DNA of 64,000 bases from CADEDV01 sp048498035. Lineage in GTDB: Bacteria > Bacteroidota > Bacteroidia > Chitinophagales > Chitinophagaceae. The stretch is from positions 1 through 64,000 of the forward strand of contig JBEHYT010000015.1 in NCBI GenBank assembly GCA_048498035.1, given 5' to 3'. The position numbers and the translations under genes were made by a program. Each line of letters begins with the position of its first letter. Within the stretch, counting starts at the first letter, position 1. A model generated the notes under the pieces. That model was not told the DNA's origin and searched no databases. It saw only the letters and a list, made by a program, of their open reading frames with translations. Of the stretch, positions 1 to 7,112 are shown one piece after another.

Positions 1-364
1 ACGATTTGCGGAGAAAGGTCTTTCTCTTGCGGCCCTTGCGAAACCTTTGCGGCCTTCGCGTTACAAAAAATAGCTCAATAAACCCTTATTGATTTGACGT
101 TCCCTAAAGCCCGGATAAAACTTTACCGGACAGCCAAAAATCAACCTTCTTTTTGCATAAGGGGCTTGCTTTTCATTTTGGACAACAGGCTGAGTAAATA
201 AGCCTTGACATTCAATTTAGCAAAACGGAACCGGTTTGAATTTTCATTTTCCCCGGACAGCAATGATCAGCGAATCGCCGAATCATTGAATTAATTAGCA
301 CATTTTCACATTTCCACATTTGCATTTTTCAGCGAATTGCTGAATTATAGAATTAAATTAGCTT
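1..364. repeat. Gene-free left edge with truncated MITE copy and AT-rich repeats
   Basis: No gene is seen here. The stretch begins with degenerate repeats built on the words cttgcg/cctttgcgg/cgcgttac, also seen near 3220-3245. It continues with the right half of the MITE-like element (about 115-265). It ends with A+T-rich text based on gaatcagcgaatcgccgaat and agcacattttcacatttcc, which recurs around 4100-4220. The first gene starts at 365. The left part of any complete element would lie outside or has decayed. Confidence 0.6.
115..265 (+). mobile_element. Truncated copy A of the MITE-like element (right half)
   Basis: The right terminal sequence at 247-265 (ttttccccggacagcaatg) is identical to the right end of copy B at 3827-3845. 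Upstream, 127-175 (accggacagc ... cataaggggcttgctttt) aligns with 3709-3757 of copy B. No matching left terminal repeat is found upstream, so this copy is truncated or degraded on its left side. The flanking bases after 265 (atcagcgaat) have no partner in the visible sequence. Confidence 0.65.
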
Positions 365-991
365 ATGAAATATTTACTGCTCTCCATCGTAATGATAACA
401 CTGCGCCTGAATGCATTGGCTACAGAGTGGGGTACTTATTATGTGTACTACGAGGAAGAATATATCCAGGGGCCTTGGCTCCGAAGTAGTATGCTCGACG
501 CTACTGATTATAAATATCTTGCTGTTCAGGAATTTGAAGATCTTTTTGGAACCGATGCAGAACAAATGGCCTTTAAATTTCTTTCGAGACTGCAGGAGAA
601 AACACCGGAACTTTATAATTGGAGATATAATTTAACAATACACGGCGATACCGTAATTATTTCCAGCGATATAACACCCGGCCACGAAGAAACTATTAAA
701 AATGAAATTACAGCAACCTTTACCTTTAATAGCTTCAATGCGGTGACGTTTAACTTTGCCGGACGTTCGGAAACACGCACCAATCAGGACCTCACCGTTC
801 CTTATTTCGACCTGGTTTCAAACAAATCGGACTCAACCAGCAGGGCTGCAGTAGTCAGGCATGAGATCGTCCGACCTCCGATGGAAACGACTGAGCATAA
901 GCAGCGTCCAGTCATGGGCTGGCTTATTGCTTCGGGTGTCCTGAACCTTGCCCTACTTGCCGTTTTGTTCATTCGGCGAAGAAATCGCTGA
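365..991 (+). CDS. Membrane-anchored secreted protein of unknown function
   Basis: A 208-residue protein I do not recognise. It has an N-terminal signal peptide (hydrophobic MKYLLLSIVMITLRLNALA, cleavage probably after ALA at about 19). A soluble acidic and aromatic-rich region of about 160 residues follows, then a C-terminal membrane segment at about 184-203 ending in the basic stop-transfer tail RRRNR. The expected topology is a periplasmic or extracellular domain tethered by its C-terminus. It has no cysteine pairs or recognisable catalytic motif. The gene stands alone: the next gene begins about 200 bases later and a repeat-rich stretch precedes it. The ATG at 365 is preferred because the signal peptide follows directly. 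Confidence 0.7.
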   Translation: MKYLLLSIVMITLRLNALATEWGTYYVYYEEEYIQGPWLRSSMLDATDYKYLAVQEFEDLFGTDAEQMAFKFLSRLQEKTPELYNWRYNLTIHGDTVIISSDITPGHEETIKNEITATFTFNSFNAVTFNFAGRSETRTNQDLTVPYFDLVSNKSDSTSRAAVVRHEIVRPPMETTEHKQRPVMGWLIASGVLNLALLAVLFIRRRNR

Positions 992-1188
992 TCGCCCAGG
1001 CCGTTGGCAGGGCCATTTGCAGGCGCAAGGGAGGCTTATTTTCTGTAGGCCGAGATATCGGCTGAACGCGGTGGAGTTAATCCTGTGGGCGCCGGGAGGC
1101 CCCTGGAGTAGCTTTAAGATCGCGCTGATTCTCCGGCGGCGGAAACAGTTTCAGAAAAGTCTTAGCTTAGACGCCGGAGGGACGTATA

Positions 1189-1947
1189 ATGACAACAGGA
1201 TCAATTAATAAAGTTGCCCGCATTACCCTGCTTTTCTGGCTGCTGAAAATTGTGGCCACAACGCTCGGGGAGACATTAGGTGATTTTATTTCCATGACGC
1301 TAAACCTCGGTTACACCATAGGCATCCTGGTAACGCTGGCATTCTTCCTGGTGGTGCTGCTGGCACAACTAAGCGTAAAAAGCTATCTACCGGCCTTGTT
1401 CTGGCTTGTGATTATCGGCACTACGACACTTGGAACTGAAATTTCCGATTTTATAGATCGAACGCTGCATCTCGGCTACGCCGCGGGCACGCTGCTGTTG
1501 ATCTCGTGCCTCCTCCTCACACTGTTGCTGTGGTTTCGGCGATACGGGAATTTGGAAGTGTATCCAATCACCACCCGGCAGAAAGAATTGTTGTACTGGA
1601 TTGCAATTTTGTTTTCCAATAGCCTCGGCACCGCATTTGGTGATTTCCTGGGTGATTATGCCGGGCTCAGTTATTTGCAGGGCGCAATGGTTACGGGCGC
1701 AGTGATCGTCATCGTAGTTTTGCTCCATTGCCTCACTCGCATCAATCATATCCTGCTATTTTGGATCGCCTTTATCTTTACCAGGCCGTTTGGCGCCACC
1801 TTTGGCGACTTTCTCACAAAGCCAACTGAAAAAGGTGGACTGGCACTCGGCACACTAAGTTCTTCACTGGTTTCTGTTTTTATTATGGTCGTCATCATTT
1901 TGTTCGGCTATTGGCGGGAGCGTAAGAAGAATCATCCGATGTCTTAA
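1189..1947 (+). CDS. Polytopic membrane protein with four internal repeats (COG4705-like)
   Basis: A 252-residue integral membrane protein with about eight predicted helices. Four copies of a repeat are visible, each a helix ending in G-x-x-x-(G/S)-D-F: LGETLGDF at about 24, LGTEISDF at about 81, LGTAFGDF at about 145 and FGATFGDF at about 204. Copies 1 and 2 are followed by a similar (N/H)LGY segment. This arrangement fits the uncharacterised membrane-anchored COG4705 family, whose biochemical role I cannot state. The repeated intramembrane Asp suggests a pore or transporter built from duplicated helical hairpins (inference). A GGAGGG sequence lies about 9 bases before the ATG. The DinB-like gene follows 29 bases downstream on the same strand. 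Confidence 0.8.
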   Translation: MTTGSINKVARITLLFWLLKIVATTLGETLGDFISMTLNLGYTIGILVTLAFFLVVLLAQLSVKSYLPALFWLVIIGTTTLGTEISDFIDRTLHLGYAAGTLLLISCLLLTLLLWFRRYGNLEVYPITTRQKELLYWIAILFSNSLGTAFGDFLGDYAGLSYLQGAMVTGAVIVIVVLLHCLTRINHILLFWIAFIFTRPFGATFGDFLTKPTEKGGLALGTLSSSLVSVFIMVVIILFGYWRERKKNHPMS

Positions 1948-1976
1948 CAACAACTATAGGTTTAAATCAGGCATAA

Positions 1977-2465
1977 ATGAACCGTAATTACCTAATAGCG
2001 GAGCGGCTACGCGAAGTTTTCCTGAACGGTAAATGGATCGCCAATACCAATTTCAACAATGAAATTACCGGCGTCAATTTTCAGCAGGCTATTACGCGTG
2101 TTGGAAACTCAAATTCAATCGCGTTACTGGTTTTTCATCTCAATTATTACCTGGAAGGACTGTTGCAGGCCCTTGATACCGGTAAGCTTACGATCAGTGA
2201 TCAATTCAGTTTTGCCATGCCTGCCATTGCTTCAGAGGAAGAGTGGAATACGTTGAGAAGTGATTTTTTGAAAAATGCGGAGCAGTTCGCCAACCGGGTG
2301 GAAAGAATGCCGGATAGCGATTTTGATCTGCCGTTTGTTGATCCGGCCTATGGCACGTTGTTGCGAAATATCGAAGGGGTTATTGAGCACGGTTATTATC
2401 ACCTGGGGCAGGTGGTGTTGCTGCGGAAGATGATGGTGGATGTACAAGAGGAACATGCCAACTAA
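1977..2465 (+). CDS. DinB-like / DUF1572 family protein
   Basis: A 162-residue protein of the DinB/YfiT-like four-helix-bundle superfamily. The three metal-binding-type histidines are visible: one in the LLVFHLNYYL segment at about residue 53 and two in GVIEHGYYHLGQV (H-x3-H) near residue 140. Members with an intact His triad often act as thiol-dependent transferases, but the substrate here is unknown. The C-terminus overlaps the start of the next gene by about 11 bases, which suggests translational coupling. Its length is normal for the family. Confidence 0.82.
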   Translation: MNRNYLIAERLREVFLNGKWIANTNFNNEITGVNFQQAITRVGNSNSIALLVFHLNYYLEGLLQALDTGKLTISDQFSFAMPAIASEEEWNTLRSDFLKNAEQFANRVERMPDSDFDLPFVDPAYGTLLRNIEGVIEHGYYHLGQVVLLRKMMVDVQEEHAN

Positions 2466-3090
2466 AAATAATAGTAATAAAGAATGGACACTCGAAGATC
2501 ATCCGGACTGGTACCGGGATGTTAGCCCGATGCATTATCTCATTCTTGGCAGTTTTCCACCCCATCCCGCCCGTCAGCAATATCCTTTTTATTATCCAAA
2601 CCGACGGAATAGGCTGTGGCCGGTACTGGCAGAACTGGCTGCGCTGCCGCTGGAATGGAAACCAGGAGATGACCCGGCAGTTGCTGTAGAAGAACGATAC
2701 CGGATTATGCAAAAACTTCAGGTTGGCGTACAGAACCTGGGTCTTCAAATTGAACGGCGCGGAATGAGTGCGTTAGATACGGATATAAGAATCGTGCGGT
2801 TTCAACCTGTGATCTCCATCCTGGAAAGCCACCCGGAACTTCGACGTATACTATTGCCCGGCTTTGCAGCGCCGCACAGCACGGCAAGATCATTTGCCAG
2901 GTATATAGAAGAGCAACGACTGGGTGTTTGTGCTACAGAAAAAATTCAGCTCAATTACAAATTTGATATCAACTTTATAGGGCGAAGGATAGAATGTGTT
3001 GTTTTAAATTCGACATCAACTGCCTCAAGAGTAAAATATGAAACACTTCTTGAACAATTCGGAAATTCGATAATGGAAGAAAATGAATAA
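2455..3090 (+). CDS. DNA-deoxyinosine / uracil-DNA glycosylase-superfamily protein
   Basis: A probable base-excision-repair glycosylase of about 211 residues. The N-terminal LILGSFPP ... YYPNRRNRLWPVL resembles the family motif GS(F/M)P ... YY-x-HPRN-x-FWP of hypoxanthine/uracil-DNA glycosylases. Near the C-terminus, VLNSTSTASR occupies the place of the LPSTSPAN loop that inserts into DNA. Both motifs are clear but variant, for example Asn for the usual His before PRN. Activity is therefore inferred, and the protein is longer than typical members of about 165 residues. The frame is open from an ATG at 2440, but the ATG at 2455 follows an AGAGGA sequence and is preferred. It overlaps the stop of the DinB-like gene. 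Confidence 0.72.
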   Translation: MPTKNNSNKEWTLEDHPDWYRDVSPMHYLILGSFPPHPARQQYPFYYPNRRNRLWPVLAELAALPLEWKPGDDPAVAVEERYRIMQKLQVGVQNLGLQIERRGMSALDTDIRIVRFQPVISILESHPELRRILLPGFAAPHSTARSFARYIEEQRLGVCATEKIQLNYKFDINFIGRRIECVVLNSTSTASRVKYETLLEQFGNSIMEENE

Positions 3091-3126
3091 TGCGGAAATG
3101 CGCTATTAATTCAATGATTCGGCAAT

Positions 3127-3145
3127 CACTATTGTCCGGGGAAAA
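3127..3145 (+). repeat. Solitary left terminal repeat of the MITE family
   Basis: The sequence CACTATTGTCCGGGGAAAA differs from the left end of copy B (3354-3372, CACTGTTGTCCGGGGAAAA) at one position. The bases that follow (ttttattggcaacc) resemble the element interior only for a few positions, and no right end is seen before 3354. It is probably a decayed or deleted insertion. Confidence 0.6.
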
Positions 3146-3271
3146 TTTTATTGGCAACCGAGATTATCATTGCTTTCGAATAATGATAACGAATTACGGA
3201 ATGAATATTCTCTTGGCTTTGCGAAATCCTTGCGGATCCTGGCGTTACAAGAAAAAGTTCTTCATAAATGC

Positions 3272-4100
3272 GGTGTCGTAAGGGGCAAGAGAGAGTGAAA
3301 AGATAAAAATGAAAAGTATGGAAGAACAATGAAGGATTCTTCCATTATCGAATCACTGTTGTCCGGGGAAAAAAATTTTTGCATATCCTATGAAGTTGGG
3401 CAATTGCATCGCTTGCGGCTTTTTTGCCTCCACGGCCGAAAAATAATTCGCTAATTCGGCGATTCAATAATTCGGTAAGAACCAATCAGGTAGCAAAAAT
3501 CATTTTTCCATTGCTGGTATTAGATCTGTAAACGAATGCCTGGGATTATCCAATCATTTTTAATTATTCATTTTTATCTGTTAGTTGTCAACTGGTTCGC
3601 CATTCCGCTGCGCGGAACCGCACAAAAAGAAGGCGCCTCCGCCGCAACTGGTAGATTTAAATACACTTCGACGAATCTCTAACCGCTGATATCAAGTGAA
3701 ACTTTTACCCGACAGCGAAATCACCGTTGCTTTTGAATAAGGGGCCTTGCTTTTAAATTGGACAAAACGTGGGTTAAATAATCTTTGATATTCAGGCTGG
3801 TAAAGAGGTCCGGAATTGGATTTTTATTTTCCCCGGACAGCAATGATTATCGAATCAGCGAATCGCCGAATTATTGAATTACTCGGGTGTCGCAAGGGGC
3901 GCCAAGAACCGCTAAGAACGCAAGAGAAGATGAAAAGTGAAAAGATAAAAATGAAAAGTATAGAAGAACAATGAAGGGTTCTTCCATTATCGAATCAGCG
4001 AATCGCCGAATTATTGAATTACTCGGGTATCGCAAGGGGCAAGAGAGAGTGAAAAGTGAAAAGATAAAAATTAAAAGGAGAACGAAAAGAGGGAATTCTC
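3272..4100 (+). repeat. Tandem repeat array, unit one split by the MITE
   Basis: Three diverged direct repeats share the order: g(t/a)gtcg(c/t)aaggggc, then gagtgaaaagataaaaatgaaaagta, then agaagaacaatgaagg(a/g)ttcttcc, then attatcgaatcagcgaatcg, then ccgaattattgaattactcgg. Unit 1 is 3272-3353 continued at 3856-3886. Unit 2 is 3887-4026 and contains an extra cgccaagaaccgctaagaacgc. Unit 3, partial, starts at 4027 and fades after about 4100. Related words recur at 4140-4174, 4187-4219 and 266-296. Unit lengths are unequal, so this is not a CRISPR array. Confidence 0.75.
3354..3845 (+). mobile_element. MITE-like element, copy B, with 10-bp target duplication
   Basis: A 492-bp non-coding element. 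The left end CACTGTTGTCCGGGGAAAA (3354-3372) matches the reverse complement of the right end (3827-3845) at 17 of 19 positions. Perfect direct repeats ATTATCGAAT lie immediately outside it at 3344-3353 and 3846-3855. The interior shares long blocks with copy C on the other strand, including 3376-3434, a GC-rich block with the hairpin ttccgc-tgc-gcggaa at 3603-3617, and 3700-3845. It has no transposase frame, so it would move in trans. The 10-bp duplication size is typical of IS4-type elements; the family assignment is inferred. Compared with copy C it carries extra A+T-rich sequence at about 3440-3595. Confidence 0.8.
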
Positions 4101-4238
4101 ATAATCCCATTTCCACATCAGCACATTTTCCTACATTGTCGAATCAGCGAATCACCGAATTGTTGAATTAATTAGCACATTTTCCTCGAATCAGCGAATC
4201 GTCGAATTATTGAATTACTTACTAATATCCATATAAAT

Positions 4239-4275
4239 TTTTTCCGGACAGCCAAAATCAATGTTATTTTGGAGC
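4239..4275 (+). repeat. Short fragment related to the MITE interior
   Basis: The sequence ttttttccggacagccaaaa, followed by tcaatgttattttgg, resembles the internal block at 124-160 of copy A and 3704-3740 of copy B. It has no terminal repeats and looks like a relic. Confidence 0.45.
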
Positions 4276-4349
4276 GACGGGTTGCTTCTATTAACTATTA
4301 ATTATTGCATAACCCGCGTTATAGAGGAAGACGGATTTTAGAACTGTGT

Positions 4350-4357
4350 TATCTTTG
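4350..4357 (+). promoter_or_regulatory. Promoter -7 box TATCTTTG
   Basis: A perfect match to the Bacteroidota -7 consensus TAnnTTTG, ending six bases before the ATG at 4364. Transcription would begin at or next to the start codon, so the mRNA may be leaderless. No clear TTG is seen at the usual upstream distance. Confidence 0.55.
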
Positions 4358-4363
4358 AAACCT

Positions 4364-6088
4364 ATGCTAAGAAAATCTATTACCCTCGCATTTGTCGTTG
4401 TAAACACAGGATTATTTGCGCAATCCGGCCGCATCTCCAACAGTCAATTCTTTACCCTCGCCAAAGTATGGGGCGTGATCAAATACAATCACCCGGCTGT
4501 TTCTCAAGGTAAACTTGATTGGGATAGCATCTTCCTTTCCACCATAAGGGATCAATCGGTTCAGTCAACCGACAGGATCATCAGCAACTGGATTACGACG
4601 GCTGATGCGGTAAAAACGACTCCAGTCAGTTTACCCGCAACTTCCTGCGATAGTATAACCTACCGAAATTTCAGCACCCGGTGGCTAAAGGAGATCAAAG
4701 GACTAAGCGCTGTGAACCGGGAGAAATTGCTGCATTTATTGCAGCAGCCGACCGGTATCGGTACCTATTATAGCAATCCTACTATGCAGTCTATCCGGCT
4801 GGATAGCCGGAATGAGAAAACATATAGTGAATTTTCTCCCGATATCAAACTGTTGGAACTGGCACGCGTGTGGAATGCCATCGCGTATTTTTATCCCTAC
4901 AAATACCTGCTTGACCGGAACTGGGACAACGTGTTAAAGAAATATATTCCTGTATTTAGGTCGATAAAAACTGAACAGGATTACCGCATGGCAATTACAC
5001 AGTTTGCGGCAGAGATTGAGGACACGCATACCGGATTAAAGAATTCTTACCAATATGATATATTTGGTAAACTTGCCGCGCCCTTCACATTTCAGTTGGT
5101 TGATGAAGGCGCCGTAGTAACGGCGATAAAAGATGAGAAAAAAGCAGCTAAGGCAACAATCCGCGTTGGGGATCTGATCACCCGCATTAACAATAAATCG
5201 ATTCCCGAGCTTATAACCGCCAACTCTAAATTTATTCCTGCATCTAACCAGGCGGTTCAGCACCGGGAAGCTTATAATTACCTGTTTAGCGGCAATGATT
5301 CGCTGTGTACTGTAGATTTGGTACATGCAAACGGCGAGCGTACAAGAACAGCGTTCGAGCGAATGCCACGTGTTTTTGCCAATGAATGGGACAAAGATGG
5401 CATCCCGGAATATCAATTATCGTATCACGGCAAAACCTACACTTACCTCACCTGGAATAATGAAGAAAGTCGACTCAACCCGGGTTTCCGGCTGGGTGAT
5501 AAAGGCTATATTGAATTTTCTTCATTACAGCCCGGGGACATCGATTCCCTGATGAAGAGTTACCTTGATTGTAAAGGAATTGTTTTTGATCTGCGTGGAT
5601 ATAATGATAATGGCGCGCTGTTGAAAGTGTTTGATTACTTATTTGATCAACCCCAATTTTTTGGAATAAAAATGCAGCCGGATTTCCGGGCGCCTGGAAG
5701 GTTTTGCTTTGTTGACAATATTATTAACAGCGATTACAAATATGTTGGAAAGAAAAATTCAACAGCTTATAAGGGCAAAGTGCTGGTGTTGATCAACGAA
5801 TACACCCAGAGTGCAGAGGAAATGTGGGCGATGATCTTTAAGAAAGTGCCGGGTGCAACGTTTATCGGCAGCCAGACCGCCGGCGCGGATGGAAATATCA
5901 CGGGTATTAAATTAACAGATGGCAATGAACTGCGGTTTTCAGGTCTTGGTATTTATTACCCTGATGGCGGCGAAACGCAACGGATCGGGATCAGACCTGA
6001 TATAGCGGTCAGGCCAACATTGCAAAGTATACGGGAGAAACAGGATGTTTTGTTGCAAACCGCATTTGATCAGATAGACAAGTTATAA
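4364..6088 (+). CDS. S41-family (C-terminal processing-like) peptidase, secreted
   Basis: A 574-residue exported serine peptidase of the S41/tail-specific protease family. A signal peptide (ITLAFVVVNTGLFAQ) is followed by an N-terminal helical region. A PDZ-like domain sits at about 250-290 (GAVVTAIKDEKKAAKATIRVGDLI). The catalytic S41 core includes LVLINEYTQSAEE, with the likely nucleophile Ser in TQSAEE at about 483, then GSQTAGADGN and the C-terminal substrate loop PDGGETQRIGIRPDI. An in-frame GTG at 4346 would add six residues. The ATG at 4364 is preferred because a promoter -7 box overlaps the GTG region. An esterase gene starts one base after the stop, implying an operon. The substrate is unknown. 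Confidence 0.88.
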   Translation: MLRKSITLAFVVVNTGLFAQSGRISNSQFFTLAKVWGVIKYNHPAVSQGKLDWDSIFLSTIRDQSVQSTDRIISNWITTADAVKTTPVSLPATSCDSITYRNFSTRWLKEIKGLSAVNREKLLHLLQQPTGIGTYYSNPTMQSIRLDSRNEKTYSEFSPDIKLLELARVWNAIAYFYPYKYLLDRNWDNVLKKYIPVFRSIKTEQDYRMAITQFAAEIEDTHTGLKNSYQYDIFGKLAAPFTFQLVDEGAVVTAIKDEKKAAKATIRVGDLITRINNKSIPELITANSKFIPASNQAVQHREAYNYLFSGNDSLCTVDLVHANGERTRTAFERMPRVFANEWDKDGIPEYQLSYHGKTYTYLTWNNEESRLNPGFRLGDKGYIEFSSLQPGDIDSLMKSYLDCKGIVFDLRGYNDNGALLKVFDYLFDQPQFFGIKMQPDFRAPGRFCFVDNIINSDYKYVGKKNSTAYKGKVLVLINEYTQSAEEMWAMIFKKVPGATFIGSQTAGADGNITGIKLTDGNELRFSGLGIYYPDGGETQRIGIRPDIAVRPTLQSIREKQDVLLQTAFDQIDKL

Positions 6089-6089
6089 T

Positions 6090-6914
6090 ATGCATTTTCG
6101 ACGAATAAAGGTCTTTATAAAGGCAACTGTTTCTGTTGCCTTCTGTCTCTTGCTGGTAAAGCCAACGCTTGCTCAGTACAGCACCTCCATGCAGGTAAAA
6201 TATGCACAGGCGGTTGGCGATAGCTTTGAAATTTATATTTCGCTGCCGCCCGGCTACCGGTCGGCCGATACCTGCAAAGTGGTATATTACTGCGATGCGA
6301 ATTTGAAATCAGGGAAATATTTACGTACTCTTCTTTCAACCAGTCAATTCCCCAATTTAAAACACGTCATTTTTGTAGGCATTGGTCATATTGGCAATTA
6401 CCATGTACTACGCCGGAGAGACTTTATTTTACCGGCAATAGCCGGATCAGACACAGCGGGTCGGGACAAGAATTATGGCCACGCTGATCATTTTTACAAC
6501 TTCCTTGCAAATGAGTTAATTCCTTCTATTAATAAGAGCTATTTGACATGGCCTCACCGCAACGCTATCCTCGGGCACTCGCTGGGGGGTCTTTTCACTT
6601 TTTATTGTTTGTTTAAAGGAAATGATCTGTTTGCCAGCTATTTTGCGCTAAGCCCGGCATTATGGGTGGATAGGTATTCGATCTACCAGTTTAACCATCT
6701 TCAAAATGGCTTCAGCAGTTCAAATTATCTGTACTTTGTTGCCGGATCCCGTGAAACGGTCAACCGGATTCTGAACGGCACGAATGCCATGAAGAATTTC
6801 CTGGACGAAAAGAGATATGGTAATTTAAGATACGATTACCAGGTCTGGCCTGGTCAGACACATAATTCAGAGGTTCCGCTGTCGCTTGAGAAAATTATGA
6901 AAGAAAAATTATAA
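6090..6914 (+). CDS. Secreted alpha/beta-hydrolase-fold esterase (esterase D-like)
   Basis: A 274-residue exported hydrolase of the putative-esterase / Fes-like family. The signal peptide spans about 1-28 and ends in TLAQ. The nucleophile elbow GHSLGG is at about residues 158-163. A C-terminal His is present in WPGQTHNSEVP at about 258, and an acid is available in the intervening core. Such enzymes cleave small esters or acyl groups; the substrate cannot be told. The ATG begins one base after the stop of the S41 peptidase, so the two are probably co-transcribed and translationally coupled. Confidence 0.82.
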   Translation: MHFRRIKVFIKATVSVAFCLLLVKPTLAQYSTSMQVKYAQAVGDSFEIYISLPPGYRSADTCKVVYYCDANLKSGKYLRTLLSTSQFPNLKHVIFVGIGHIGNYHVLRRRDFILPAIAGSDTAGRDKNYGHADHFYNFLANELIPSINKSYLTWPHRNAILGHSLGGLFTFYCLFKGNDLFASYFALSPALWVDRYSIYQFNHLQNGFSSSNYLYFVAGSRETVNRILNGTNAMKNFLDEKRYGNLRYDYQVWPGQTHNSEVPLSLEKIMKEKL

Positions 6915-7112
6915 GCCGGGAATGGTTGATAGACGATGGTGCGGTCTACCATCTTTTCTTTAAGGCCTGCAACAGGCAGCGGAGCTATTCATTTAACAAT
7001 CCCGATTTTTGGTTAGAAGAAAATCCCGAAGTTACAACGTTGCAGGACTACGTTAATATTGTCGACATCCTGTTCAATTGGCTGGTGCCTGATAAATGAT
7101 CCTGTAAAAAAT

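Larger units (their letters stand above)
3091..4363. repeat. Repeat-rich gene-free region
   Basis: About 1.27 kb between the glycosylase-like gene and the S41 peptidase holds no credible gene. It contains, in order: a solitary MITE left end (3127-3145), words of the cgaaatccttgcgg/ggcgttac type, and a tandem repeat whose first unit is interrupted by the complete MITE copy B (3354-3845). These are followed by two more tandem units, further copies of gaatcagcgaatcgccgaattattgaatt at 4141-4219, and a short element fragment at 4239-4275. Short open frames here are translations of the repeats. Confidence 0.75.

Noticed and set aside
3971..4171. 66-codon plus-strand open frame in the repeat region
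   Set aside because: It is a translation of the repeated word gaatcagcgaatcgccgaattattgaatt (SANRRIIELLG) and has no start context or family resemblance.
3851..4219. Possible CRISPR array in the 30-base repeats
   Set aside because: Distances between copies are unequal (about 35 to 140 bases), the intervening sequences are themselves repeated, and no cas gene is present.
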